Shown here piece after piece: positions 54,763 through 63,339 of a stretch of DNA of 64,000 bases. The stretch is from Thermanaeromonas sp. C210 (GTDB lineage: Bacteria; Bacillota; DSM-521; Neomoorellales; Neomoorellaceae): positions 1-64,000 of the forward strand of contig NZ_BLWF01000001.1 of NCBI RefSeq assembly GCF_013167955.1, read 5' to 3'. The position numbers and the translations under genes are program-made. The notes beneath the pieces were generated by a model. That model was not told the origin of the DNA. It ran no database searches and saw only the letters and a list, made by a program, of their open reading frames with translations. Every line of letters starts with the position of its first letter. Position 1 is the first letter of the stretch.

Positions 54763-55665
54763 ATGACCGTGTACTTACCTAGCTGGCTAAGAAGGTATTT
54801 AACCCCCTTGGTAGTGGGAATTTTGCTAATAGGTCTACTCGCCGGCTGCGGTCAGAAGGCCGAAGGGGAAGCCCCGCCGGTAGCTTCTGCCAAGAAACCG
54901 GTGATCCTGGCTACTACTACCAGTACCATGGACACCGGCCTGCTGGATGTACTGATCCCCTTGTTTGAAAAAGAAACGGGCTATACGGTGAAGCCCCATG
55001 GCGTAGGTACGGGCCAGGCCCTGGCCATGGGAGAGCAGGGCAATGCCGATGTGCTTCTGGTGCATGCCCCGGAAGACGAGAAAAAGCTGGTGGATAAGGG
55101 CGTAGTGATAAATCGCCAGCTGGTCATGCATAATGATTTCGTTATCGTAGGTCCGCCGGAGGATCCGGCCGGAGTCAAGGAGGCCGGGAGCTCCGCCGAA
55201 GCCTTCCGCAGAATTGCGACCCAGGAGGCCCTCTTTGTTTCCCGGGGAGATGATTCCGGAACCCATAAGAAGGAAAAGGCCATCTGGAGCCAGGCCGGGA
55301 TCCAGCCTTCCGGCCGCTGGTACCAGGAGGCCGGGGCCGGCATGGGCCAGACTCTGAATATCGCTTCGGAGAAGGGGGGCTATACCCTCACCGACCGGGG
55401 GACCTATCTGGCCCTCAGGAAAAACCTGAAGCTGGACATCTTACTGGAGGGAGAGAAGTCACTCCTTAACATATACCATGTCATGCAGGTCAATCCCGAC
55501 AAGTTTCCGGATTTGGAAATCAATAGCGAGGGAGCCAAGGCTTTTATAGACTTCCTTCTGGCGCCGGAAACCCAAAAGATAATCGGGGATTTCGGCAAGG
55601 ATAAGTATGGCCAGCCCCTCTTCTTCCCGGATGCCGGTAAGGACGAAAACAGTCTCGGGATGTGA
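54763..55665 (+). CDS. tupA: tungstate ABC transporter substrate-binding protein TupA
   Basis: 300 aa lipoprotein (lipobox LLAGC, Cys29). The TTTS motif in ILATTTSTMDTG, near residue 50, is the mark of TupA over ModA, with LLVHAPEDEKK and SRGDDSGTHKKEK in the binding region. Brings tungstate for W-enzymes such as the tungsten formate dehydrogenase of Moorella-type acetogens. Starts an operon of three. Confidence 0.93.
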   Translation: MTVYLPSWLRRYLTPLVVGILLIGLLAGCGQKAEGEAPPVASAKKPVILATTTSTMDTGLLDVLIPLFEKETGYTVKPHGVGTGQALAMGEQGNADVLLVHAPEDEKKLVDKGVVINRQLVMHNDFVIVGPPEDPAGVKEAGSSAEAFRRIATQEALFVSRGDDSGTHKKEKAIWSQAGIQPSGRWYQEAGAGMGQTLNIASEKGGYTLTDRGTYLALRKNLKLDILLEGEKSLLNIYHVMQVNPDKFPDLEINSEGAKAFIDFLLAPETQKIIGDFGKDKYGQPLFFPDAGKDENSLGM

Positions 55666-56375
55666 GCGCAGTGGGAACGGCCTGGCAGGGGCTGGTCAGG
55701 GGGGTTGAGCTCCTTGTAGGCCTGGATCCCGGAGTGCTGGAGGTGGTGTGGCTCACCCTGAGGGTCTGCGGCCAAGCCACCGTCTTAAGCGTTCTGGTAG
55801 GCGTGCCCCTGGGTGCCTTCCTGGCCTTTCGCAGATTCCTCGGCCGGGGGCTGGTGGTAAGTGTAGTAAACACTTTGATGGGGATACCGCCTACGGTGGT
55901 CGGCCTGTGGGTGAGCTTCCTCCTGTGGCGCAGCGGTCCCCTGGGACGGCTGGAATTGATCTACACCCCTACGGCCATCGTCATAGCCCAGGCGGTCATC
56001 GCCGCGCCGCTGGTCACGGGCCTGTCCATGGCGGCCTTCCAGCAATTGCCGCAGAAACTGCCGGCCCAGATCCTGGCCCTGGGGGCTTCCCCAGTACAGC
56101 TTTTCTGGACCCTCCTCAAAGAAGCCCGGCTGGGGCTGCTGGCAGCAGTGATAGCCGGGTTCGGCGGCGTAGTCTCCGAAGTGGGAGCGTCCATGATGGT
56201 GGGGGGGAACATCCTCCACCACACGCGGGTGCTGACTACGGCCATCGTTATGGAAGTGAGCCGCGGGAATTTTGCCATGGCCTGGGCTTTGAGCTTTATC
56301 CTCCTGGGTTTGAGTTTTACGGTTACGGCCGTTCTTACCTTGTTGCAGCAGGGGAGGCGCAGGTATGGGGATTAG
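55662..56375 (+). CDS. tupB: tungstate ABC transporter permease TupB
   Basis: 237 aa, about five membrane segments, with the EAA-type loop GASPVQLFWTLLKEARLGLLAAVIAGFGG. Overlaps tupA by 4 bases and tupC by 11. Confidence 0.92.
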   Translation: MSAVGTAWQGLVRGVELLVGLDPGVLEVVWLTLRVCGQATVLSVLVGVPLGAFLAFRRFLGRGLVVSVVNTLMGIPPTVVGLWVSFLLWRSGPLGRLELIYTPTAIVIAQAVIAAPLVTGLSMAAFQQLPQKLPAQILALGASPVQLFWTLLKEARLGLLAAVIAGFGGVVSEVGASMMVGGNILHHTRVLTTAIVMEVSRGNFAMAWALSFILLGLSFTVTAVLTLLQQGRRRYGD

Positions 56376-57129
56376 CCTTAGGGCAGAAGGCATTAAGGTA
56401 GTCAAGGGGCGTTTGCAGGTATTGGCGGTGGATGAATTCGACATTGCCCCGGGTGAGATCTGGGGGATCATCGGCCCCAACGGCGCGGGCAAGAGCACCC
56501 TGCTCCACGTATTGTCCCTACTGGAACGGCCCGACGAGGGCACCGTCTATTTCGACGGCCGGCCGGTAAACTGGCGGCGTCAGGAGATAATGAAGCTGCG
56601 GCGGCAGCTGGCGGTGGTTTTTCAGGAGCCCCTCTTGCTCAATACTACGGTGTATCAGAACGTAGCCCTGGGCCTGCGCTTCCGGGGAGTAAAGGGGCCG
56701 GAAATGGGGCGGCGGGTACAGAAGTGGCTGGAAATCCTGGGCATAGCCCACCTGGCCCTGAGGAAGCCCTGGGAACTCTCGGGCGGTGAGGCCCGGCGGG
56801 TCAGCCTCGCCCGGGCCCTGGTGCTGGAGCCCCAGGTTCTTCTCCTGGATGAGCCCTTTGTGGCCCTGGACGCGCCAACGCGGGCGGCCCTCATGGTGGA
56901 GCTCCGCAGGCTCTTGCAGGCCAGGGGTATTACCGCCCTCTTCGTTACCCACGATTTTACTGAGCTCCCCCTGCTGGCCGACCGGGTGGCGGTCCTCCTG
57001 GAAGGCAGGATAGTACAGACCGGCCGGCCCCGGGATATTCCCTGGCCCTCCTGGGGCCCTCACCCAGGGGAGACCTGGGAAGAGAGCCCCTACCTCGTGG
57101 CCCTGGCCGGGAGCCTGGACAAGAAATGA
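56365..57129 (+). CDS. tupC: tungstate ABC transporter ATP-binding protein TupC
   Basis: 254 aa. Walker A GPNGAGKST near 36-44, signature LSGGEARRVSLARAL, Walker B VLLLDEPFVALD and the switch His in VTHDFTE. The C-terminal tail is short, without a regulatory domain. Confidence 0.93.
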   Translation: MGISLRAEGIKVVKGRLQVLAVDEFDIAPGEIWGIIGPNGAGKSTLLHVLSLLERPDEGTVYFDGRPVNWRRQEIMKLRRQLAVVFQEPLLLNTTVYQNVALGLRFRGVKGPEMGRRVQKWLEILGIAHLALRKPWELSGGEARRVSLARALVLEPQVLLLDEPFVALDAPTRAALMVELRRLLQARGITALFVTHDFTELPLLADRVAVLLEGRIVQTGRPRDIPWPSWGPHPGETWEESPYLVALAGSLDKK

Positions 57130-57165
57130 GGGGGCAAAGTAGAATAGAGGTAGGAACGGGCTGAG

Positions 57166-57430
57166 TTATCTCCACTTCTTGGGGTAGAGGCCTGCCTTGG
57201 CTTGAAAGCGAGCGAACAAGCCTTCGCGGCTGCCAAACTTCACGAAGTCTAAAGCGGAGGCGGACCCGAGGCCTAAAGAGGCCTGCGGCCGGCAACTGAG
57301 CCGTGTGTCGAATTTGCCGGGCAGTCCGCCTTAAGCTCTGAGACTGAGTGATAGTTTGTTCCGCGAGGGAGGCCTTTGCGAGCGCAAGCCAAGCAGACCT
57401 AGGTTCGAAAGTGGGGATGCGCCAGAGAAG
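57166..57430. repeat. palindromic REP/MITE-like element, full copy (copy 2)
   Basis: Two homologous arms in opposite directions: about 57170-57276 (minus) and 57318-57425 (plus). CTCCACTTCTTGG at the left end mirrors CGAAAGTGGGGATGCG at the right end; AAGCCAAGCAG on the right mirrors CTGCCTTGGCTT on the left; GTCCGCC mirrors GGCGGAC. The centre is GC-rich. No transposase lies inside. The form is that of a REPIN or MITE moved in trans. It sits between tupC and the response regulator. Confidence 0.75.
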
Positions 57431-57560
57431 CGGGCGGTTAACGGGACCGCCGCCCTTCCGGCTGCTGGCCGAGGGGGCCTGCCGGTGGCCGGGTGAACCG
57501 GCCCGACGGGAGCGCGGTTCCTTCGCCCTGCCCGGACAGGGAAAAGGCAGGGAGAAGAAA

Positions 57561-58247
57561 ATGACGGCCAAAATTCTGGTAGTGGACGACGAACCGGCCA
57601 TCCTGGAGCTGGTAACCTACAATCTGGAGCAGGCCGGGTTTACCACCATCACCGCGGCCGACGGGGAGACGGCCCTAAAACTGGTAGAAACGGAAAAGCC
57701 CGACCTCGTCATCCTGGACGTCATGCTGCCCCGGATCGACGGCTTCGATGTTTGCCGGATCTTGCGGGCCCGTACGGCCGTTCCCATCCTCATGCTCACC
57801 GCCCGGCGGGAAGAGGTGGACCGGGTGCTGGGACTGGAGCTAGGGGCCGATGATTACCTCACCAAGCCCTTCAGCCCCCGGGAGCTGGTGGCCAGGGTGC
57901 GGGCCATCCTGCGGCGGGTGGCGGAGAGGACCAGGCAGCCCGGGGGCAGGGTGGTGGTCGGCGACCTGGTCATAAACCCCGACAGCCATGAGGTTAAGGT
58001 GAGGGGCAAGCCGGTGGATCTCACCTTGAAGGAATACCAGCTGCTGAAATTCCTCGCGGAAAACCCCGGGCGGGTCTTCACCCGGGAGGCACTGCTGGAC
58101 CGGCTGTGGGAGGGCGACTACTACGGAGATACCCGCACCATCGATGTGCATATCAGACACCTGCGGGAGAAAATCGAGGAGGACCCCGGTAATCCCCGCT
58201 ATATTTTGACGGTGCGGGGCGTGGGCTACAAGTTTCGCGAGGCCTAA
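57561..58247 (+). CDS. OmpR/PhoB-family response regulator, orphan
   Basis: 228 aa from ATG 57561 (GGGAGAAGAAA upstream); the frame is open back to 57348 but that part lies in the repeat. Receiver with acidic pocket DD9-10, phospho-acceptor Asp53, Thr in LTARREE and Lys in YLTKPF; a PhoB-type winged helix follows (VDLTLKEYQLLKFLAENPG, DTRTIDVHIRHLREKI). No histidine kinase gene is next to it. The target is unknown. Confidence 0.92.
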   Translation: MTAKILVVDDEPAILELVTYNLEQAGFTTITAADGETALKLVETEKPDLVILDVMLPRIDGFDVCRILRARTAVPILMLTARREEVDRVLGLELGADDYLTKPFSPRELVARVRAILRRVAERTRQPGGRVVVGDLVINPDSHEVKVRGKPVDLTLKEYQLLKFLAENPGRVFTREALLDRLWEGDYYGDTRTIDVHIRHLREKIEEDPGNPRYILTVRGVGYKFREA

Positions 58248-58477
58248 AGGAAGGAGCCCCAGGGAAGGGCCTGTCGCCTCGCCGCGCAAAGGGTGGAAGG
58301 GAGCGCTTTTGATGCCGTCCACGGCCCCCGCCCACCTTCGGGGCTGCGGTTAAAGCCGGCTAAGGGCCTGGTGCTGGTTGCCGGCGCCCGCGGTCGTGCC
58401 TTGTAGTTCGGACTGCCCTGTGGAACGATCTACAGATGGCATACGCAGGTGCCCGGCCAAGTAAGCAGCGGGTAAGA

Positions 58478-58516
58478 AGCAAACCCGCACCCTCTGTCTA
58501 GTGGCGCGGGTTTGCC
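58478..58516 (-). terminator. hairpin at the comFB stop
   Basis: GCAAACCCGC / GCGGGTTTGC around the comFB stop codon, T-rich on the minus-strand exit side (TTGCTTCTT). Positions 58248-58477 hold no gene I can support. Confidence 0.55.
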
Positions 58517-58773
58517 TTTACCTGCATTAAGGCCTCGGTGAGGGCGGCATAAATATCCGCGCGGTACTGGGCCTCCAGCATGCAAAGCTTGGTGTAGACC
58601 GCGCCCTCGTCCCTCACCACGTAGCGGGGCGGGAGCCGGTTAAGGGCCAGGGCCGCAATATCGTGGCGGCAGATTTCGCATCTGCAGGCGTCGGGGTCCT
58701 TAGCCAGCACCTCGTCCAGGAGTTCCCATACACAATTTTCCATATAGTTTTTGAGGACTATTTGTCGGGCCAT
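58498..58773 (-). CDS. comFB: ComFB-family protein
   Basis: 91 aa. LKNYMENCVWELLDEVLAKD and the cysteine cluster CRCEICRHDIAALALNRLPPRYV define the family. Named after a Bacillus competence operon gene; ComFB-domain proteins in cyanobacteria have been reported to bind cyclic dinucleotides. Divergent from cyanophycinase with an 87-base gap that may hold a shared control region. Confidence 0.88.
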   Translation of the reverse strand: MARQIVLKNYMENCVWELLDEVLAKDPDACRCEICRHDIAALALNRLPPRYVVRDEGAVYTKLCMLEAQYRADIYAALTEALMQVKANPRH

Positions 58774-58860
58774 GGTTTTCCCCCATTTCTACTGGAGATG
58801 ATTCGCCTTCGGCGGGTACCTTTCCTGCCGGAAGGCAAAAATAGTAGGGGAGGAAACTCC

Positions 58861-59652
58861 ATGGCCCTTTATATCATCGGCGGCAATGAGGACAAAGAGG
58901 GGAGCTGCACGGTCCTGCGCCGCTTTGTCGAAGCGGCGGGTGGCGAGGAGGCCGTCCTGGCCGTCATCCCGGCGGCCTCCGGGGACCCGGCCGGGGCCGG
59001 GGAAGAATACCGGCGGGTCTTCACCCGCCTGGGCGCCGCCAGGGTGGAGGTTGTGACCTTCACTTCCCGCCGGGAGGCGGCCGGCGCCGACCTAGTAAAT
59101 ATCCTGGAAAGCAGCACCGGCATCTTTCTAACCGGCGGCGACCAGCTGCGGCTTACGGCCCTCTTAGGGGGGACGGAGCTGGACCGGGCCCTCCACCGGG
59201 CCTATCGCCGGGGCGCCGTGGTCGGGGGTACCAGTGCGGGTGCCGCGGCCATGGGCACCACCATGATAGTGGAGGGGCCCGGGGAGGAGGCTCCCCGGGC
59301 CGAGGTGGTGCGCATGGCTCCGGGGCTGGGGCTCATCCGGGAAGTCATGGTGGACCAGCATTTTGCCCAGCGGGGCCGCCTGGGACGGCTGCTGGCAGCC
59401 GTAGCCCACAACCCCTACATCCTCGGCCTGGGTATAGACGAGGACACGGCGGTGCTGGTGGACGACCGGCAGCGCTTCATGGTCTATGGGTCGGGGGCCG
59501 TGACGGTGGTGGACGGCCGCGAGATTGAACACAGCAGCATCTCCGACGCCGGGACCCGCCCCGTTGCCCTGACGGGTTGCCGGCTCCACGTCCTGGCGGC
59601 CAGCTACGGTTTCGACCTGGCCCTGCGCCGTCCCCTTCTGCCGGAAGTATAA
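58861..59652 (+). CDS. cphB: cyanophycinase
   Basis: Serine exopeptidase that cuts cyanophycin (multi-L-Arg-poly-Asp) to beta-Asp-Arg. 263 aa from ATG 58861 (GGGGAGG upstream); the frame runs further up inside comFB but without sense. Nucleophile Ser125 in GGTSAGAAAMG; ILGLGIDEDTAVLVD near 185-200. No signal peptide, so it acts on intracellular granules. Confidence 0.93.
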   Translation: MALYIIGGNEDKEGSCTVLRRFVEAAGGEEAVLAVIPAASGDPAGAGEEYRRVFTRLGAARVEVVTFTSRREAAGADLVNILESSTGIFLTGGDQLRLTALLGGTELDRALHRAYRRGAVVGGTSAGAAAMGTTMIVEGPGEEAPRAEVVRMAPGLGLIREVMVDQHFAQRGRLGRLLAAVAHNPYILGLGIDEDTAVLVDDRQRFMVYGSGAVTVVDGREIEHSSISDAGTRPVALTGCRLHVLAASYGFDLALRRPLLPEV

Positions 59653-59706
59653 TTTGGTTCCCCATGGTTAAACTAGCAATTGGCAGAAGGGGGAATAAAT
59701 GGATAG

Positions 59707-62319
59707 ATGGAGATTAAGGGCCTGCGGGCCCTCGAAGGGCCCAATATTTTTTGCCTCCGGCCGGTCCTGGTGGCCAGGGTGGACTTAAAGGACGTGGCAG
59801 GAGTGAAGACCAGCAGCCTGCCGGGCTTCGCCGAACGCCTGCTGGCCGCCCTCCCCGGCCTGGGGGAACACTACTGCTCCCGGGGTTATCCCGGCGGCTT
59901 CCGCGAACGCCTCTACGAGGGGACGTACCTGGGCCATGTGGTGGAACACGTGGCCTTAGAATTGTTGTGGCTGGCGGGGGAGGATGTTTCCTACGGCAAA
60001 ACCCGTACCACCTCCCATCCCCGGGAAGTGGAAATTGTTATAGAGTACGAATGCCGGCCGGCGGCCGAAGCAGCCCTGCACCTGGCGGTGGAGCTGGTCT
60101 CCGCCTTCCTGGAGGGACGGGACTACGACCTGGACCTCGCCCGAGAAAAACTGGCCGGTATCCTGGACCAATACCGGCTGGGACCCAGCACTGCGGCCAT
60201 TGTGGCCGCCTGCCGGCGCCGCGGCATTCCGGTCCGGCGCCTCGGAGACGGAAGTCTCCTTCAGCTGGGCTACGGCTGCAAGAGCCGGCGGGTCCAGGCC
60301 ACCGTAACGGAAAACACCGGCTGCCTGGCGGCCGATATTGCCGGCGATAAAGCCCTGACTAAAGAGCTCCTACAGGAATTCGGGCTGCCGGTGCCCCGGG
60401 GCGGCGTGGCGAAAAATGCCCATGAGGCCGCGGCCCTGGCCGAAAAGCTAGGCTTTCCGGTGGTGGTCAAGCCGGTGGCCGGCAACCAGGGGAAGGGGGT
60501 CGTCGCCAACCTCCAGAATGGGGAAGAAGTGAGGCGAGCCTATAGAGTGGCCGCTCCCGGCGGGGGGCCGGTCCTGGTGGAGAAGCACCTGGCCGGCCGG
60601 CAGTACCGCCTCCTGGTGGTCAACGGCCGCGTGGTGGCGGCGGCCGAGCGTTTGCCTGCCCGGGTGATAGGCGACGGCCGCCATACCGTTGAAGAGCTCG
60701 TCCGCCTGGCCAATCAAGACCCCCTGCGGGGCGAGGGACACGGTCGGCCCCTGACCAAACTCCCCTTGGACCCCATCGCCCTCTTCACCATGGAGCGCCA
60801 GGGATGGAGTTTAACGGATATTCCCCCTGCCGGGACGGTAGTGCTCCTGCGCGAGAGCGCCAACCTGAGCACCGGCGGGACGGCCGCCGATGTGACCGAT
60901 CGCGTTCACCCCTACAACGCCTACCTAGCCGTGGAAGCCGCCCGGGTGGTGGGTCTGGACGTAGCCGGGGTGGACGTGATCTGCCCGGACATCGCCCGGC
61001 CTATACACCGGGGTCAGGGGGGCATTCTGGAGGTCAACGCGGCACCCGGTATTCGCATGCACCATTTCCCCGCCGCCGGGCGGCCGCGGGACGTGGCGGG
61101 GGCCATTGTAGCGGGGTTGTTCCCGCCCGGGGATGACGGCCGCATACCCCTGGTGGCCGTCACGGGAACCAACGGTAAGACAACCACCGCCCGCCTCATA
61201 GCTTATATGCTAGGGCTAACCGGCCGCAGGGTTGGCCTCACCACTACGGACGGCATTTACATAGGCGGATGTCTGGTCCAGCCCGGGGATGCCGCGGGTC
61301 CGGCCAGCGCGCGGCGGGTATTGGCGGACAAGAGGGTAGAGGCTGCCGTCCTGGAGACGGCCCGGGGTGGTATCCTCCGCTCCGGCCTGGGGTACGACCG
61401 GGCCGATGTGGGAGTAGTGCTCAACATAGCCGAAGACCACCTGGGCCAGTACGGCGTGGAAACCCTGGCCGACCTGGCCCATGTGAAGTCCCTGGTAGTG
61501 GAGGCCCTTAAGGAAGAAGGCCATGCCGTCCTCAACGCCGACGATCCCCTAACCGTCCGGATGCGGGAGCGGGCTCGGGGGCGCATCATCTTTTTCAGCC
61601 TCAAGGCCCGCAACAAAGTGGTGCAAGAGCACCTGGCCGGCGGGGGACAGGCGGTCTTCGTCAAGAAGGGGAACATCTTTATTGCCTCGGGGAGGGATGA
61701 GAGGCGCCTCCTGGCGGTCCGGTCCGTGGCCTGTGCCTGGAAGGGCCTGGCCCGGCACAATCTCCAGAATTCCCTGGCTGCCGTGGCGGCGGCTGTGGCC
61801 CTGGGCCTGCCGGATGACGTCATCGCCAGAGGTCTCCGGGAATTCGGCCGGGAACCGGCCCACAACCCCGGCCGCCTCATGTACCGGGAGGTGGGCGGAG
61901 TTAAAGTCATCATCGACTACGGCCATAATCCCGCCGGCTATGAGAGCGTCCTCAAGCTGGCCTCGCGCCTTTCACCGGAGGTCATAGGGGTCATCGGGGT
62001 GCCGGGGGACCGGCCGGATGCCTCCATCTGCAAAAGCGGCCGGGTGGCGGGCCGTTTTTGCCGGAAAGTAATTATCAAGGAGGATGCCGACCGGCGCGGA
62101 AGGCAGCCCGGAGAAGTGGCCGGCCTTCTGCGGCAGGGAGTCCTGGAGGCCGGTCTTAAGCCGGACGATGTTTACCTGGAGCTGGACGAGGGCCGGGCGG
62201 TGGCTAAGGCCCTAGCTTTGGCCGTCCCCGGGCAGGTAGTGGTGATCTTCTACGAAAACCTGCCGGCGGTCTTAGAAGTGGTGGATAAATCCCTACAGGT
62301 CACCGCAGGAGCCGGCTAG
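59707..62319 (+). CDS. cphA: cyanophycin synthetase
   Basis: 870 aa. Adds Asp and Arg alternately to build cyanophycin with ATP. N-terminal domain (about 1-160), ATP-grasp domain (about 200-470; VVVKPVAGNQGKGVVANL), and a Mur-ligase-like domain with P-loop GTNGKTTTARLIAY near 487, ARGGILRSGLGYDRADVG, DYGHNPAGYESV. Complete length. It lies 54 bases after cphB, probably one operon, giving both storage and release of N-rich polymer. Confidence 0.95.
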   Translation: MEIKGLRALEGPNIFCLRPVLVARVDLKDVAGVKTSSLPGFAERLLAALPGLGEHYCSRGYPGGFRERLYEGTYLGHVVEHVALELLWLAGEDVSYGKTRTTSHPREVEIVIEYECRPAAEAALHLAVELVSAFLEGRDYDLDLAREKLAGILDQYRLGPSTAAIVAACRRRGIPVRRLGDGSLLQLGYGCKSRRVQATVTENTGCLAADIAGDKALTKELLQEFGLPVPRGGVAKNAHEAAALAEKLGFPVVVKPVAGNQGKGVVANLQNGEEVRRAYRVAAPGGGPVLVEKHLAGRQYRLLVVNGRVVAAAERLPARVIGDGRHTVEELVRLANQDPLRGEGHGRPLTKLPLDPIALFTMERQGWSLTDIPPAGTVVLLRESANLSTGGTAADVTDRVHPYNAYLAVEAARVVGLDVAGVDVICPDIARPIHRGQGGILEVNAAPGIRMHHFPAAGRPRDVAGAIVAGLFPPGDDGRIPLVAVTGTNGKTTTARLIAYMLGLTGRRVGLTTTDGIYIGGCLVQPGDAAGPASARRVLADKRVEAAVLETARGGILRSGLGYDRADVGVVLNIAEDHLGQYGVETLADLAHVKSLVVEALKEEGHAVLNADDPLTVRMRERARGRIIFFSLKARNKVVQEHLAGGGQAVFVKKGNIFIASGRDERRLLAVRSVACAWKGLARHNLQNSLAAVAAAVALGLPDDVIARGLREFGREPAHNPGRLMYREVGGVKVIIDYGHNPAGYESVLKLASRLSPEVIGVIGVPGDRPDASICKSGRVAGRFCRKVIIKEDADRRGRQPGEVAGLLRQGVLEAGLKPDDVYLELDEGRAVAKALALAVPGQVVVIFYENLPAVLEVVDKSLQVTAGAG

Positions 62320-62329
62320 CGGCTTTTTT
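62310..62329 (+). terminator. terminator at the cphA stop
   Basis: AGCCG / CGGCT stem with the TAG stop in its loop, followed by six T. Confidence 0.65.
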
Positions 62330-62416
62330 GCTGCGGAAAGAGGATTTCGGTCGAATATGATGTATAATTAAAGGGCGGGAAGAATACCTTCATCCCCGAC
62401 CCGGGAGCGATTTTCT

Positions 62417-63280
62417 TTGCAGGGGATCAAGATACGGGCCTATGCCAAGGTCAATTTGACTTTGGAGGTTAAAGGTCGCCGCGCCGACGGTTACCACGAG
62501 ATAAGCACCATTTTTCAAAGCATTGACCTTCACGATACGGTTTTTTTGACTCCCGGCCGGGGGATAGAGCTGGAGGTTCGGGGCCGGGCGGCGCCGCGGG
62601 GTGCGGATAACCTGGCCTACCGGGCGGCTTCTTTGCTTCAAGGGAGGTATCCTTTTCCGGGCGTGAAAATAACCCTGGAAAAGAGGATACCCCTGGCCGC
62701 CGGGTTGGCGGGGGGAAGCGCAGACGCGGCGGCGGTCCTGGTGGGTCTCAACTACCTGTGGGATCTGGGCCTGACGGCCGGGGCCTTGGCCGGCATAGGG
62801 GCCGAACTGGGGAGTGATGTGCCCTTTTGCGTTTTAGGGGGGACGGCCCTGGGGAGGGGGCGGGGTGAACGGCTGGCCCTTTTACCTCCCCCGCCCCGTC
62901 TCTGGCTGGTGCTGGTGAAGCCGCCCTTCGGGGTCAGCACCGCCGCCGTCTACCGGGGATGGGATGCCGGCCTGGCGTCGGGATGGGAGGGCGACCGTCC
63001 CCGGGAGGAGGAAGCCGTGGCGGCCCTCTTGGGCGGTAACCGGGAAGGTCTGGTGAGGTCCCTGGGAAACGTCCTGGAGGGAGTAACCTTGCGCCTGTAC
63101 CCGGAAGTAGCAACTATCAAAGGCAGGCTCATGTCCCTGGGTGCGGAGAAGGCCGTTCTGTGCGGCAGTGGGCCCACCGTTTTTGGGGTGGCTCCCACCA
63201 GGGAAGAAGCCGAGAGGATAGCCGCGGCCCTCCGGCGGGAATATCCGGAGACCGTGGTCGCCTGCACCCTCTCCCCTTAA
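62417..63280 (+). CDS. ispE: 4-diphosphocytidyl-2-C-methyl-D-erythritol kinase
   Basis: MEP-pathway kinase for isoprenoid precursors. 287 aa, TTG start. GHMP motifs AYAKVNLTLEV, PLAAGLAGGSADAAAVL and CGSGPTVFG. TATAAT at 62363 upstream. In Bacillus ispE follows veg-sspF; here about 9.5 kb intervenes. Confidence 0.96.
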   Translation: MQGIKIRAYAKVNLTLEVKGRRADGYHEISTIFQSIDLHDTVFLTPGRGIELEVRGRAAPRGADNLAYRAASLLQGRYPFPGVKITLEKRIPLAAGLAGGSADAAAVLVGLNYLWDLGLTAGALAGIGAELGSDVPFCVLGGTALGRGRGERLALLPPPPRLWLVLVKPPFGVSTAAVYRGWDAGLASGWEGDRPREEEAVAALLGGNREGLVRSLGNVLEGVTLRLYPEVATIKGRLMSLGAEKAVLCGSGPTVFGVAPTREEAERIAAALRREYPETVVACTLSP

Positions 63281-63305
63281 GGCCGGCCCGGCCGCCGGCC
63301 TTTTG
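63281..63305 (+). terminator. terminator after ispE
   Basis: GGCCGGC / GCCGGCC stem followed by four T. Confidence 0.6.
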
Positions 63306-63339
63306 GCTCCCAGGGGCCCCCTGGCAGGAGGTGATTAGG

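Noticed and set aside
57300-57312. Spo0A box (TGTCGAA) at the repeat centre
   Set aside because: A 7-base match inside a repeat element without a fitting promoter is likely chance.
57348-57560. N-terminal extension of the response regulator
   Set aside because: It is open frame through the repeat element; the receiver domain begins exactly at ATG 57561 with a ribosome site.
58663-58860. N-terminal extension of cyanophycinase
   Set aside because: It lies antisense to comFB and has no sense; ATG 58861 has GGGGAGG and the family N-terminus.
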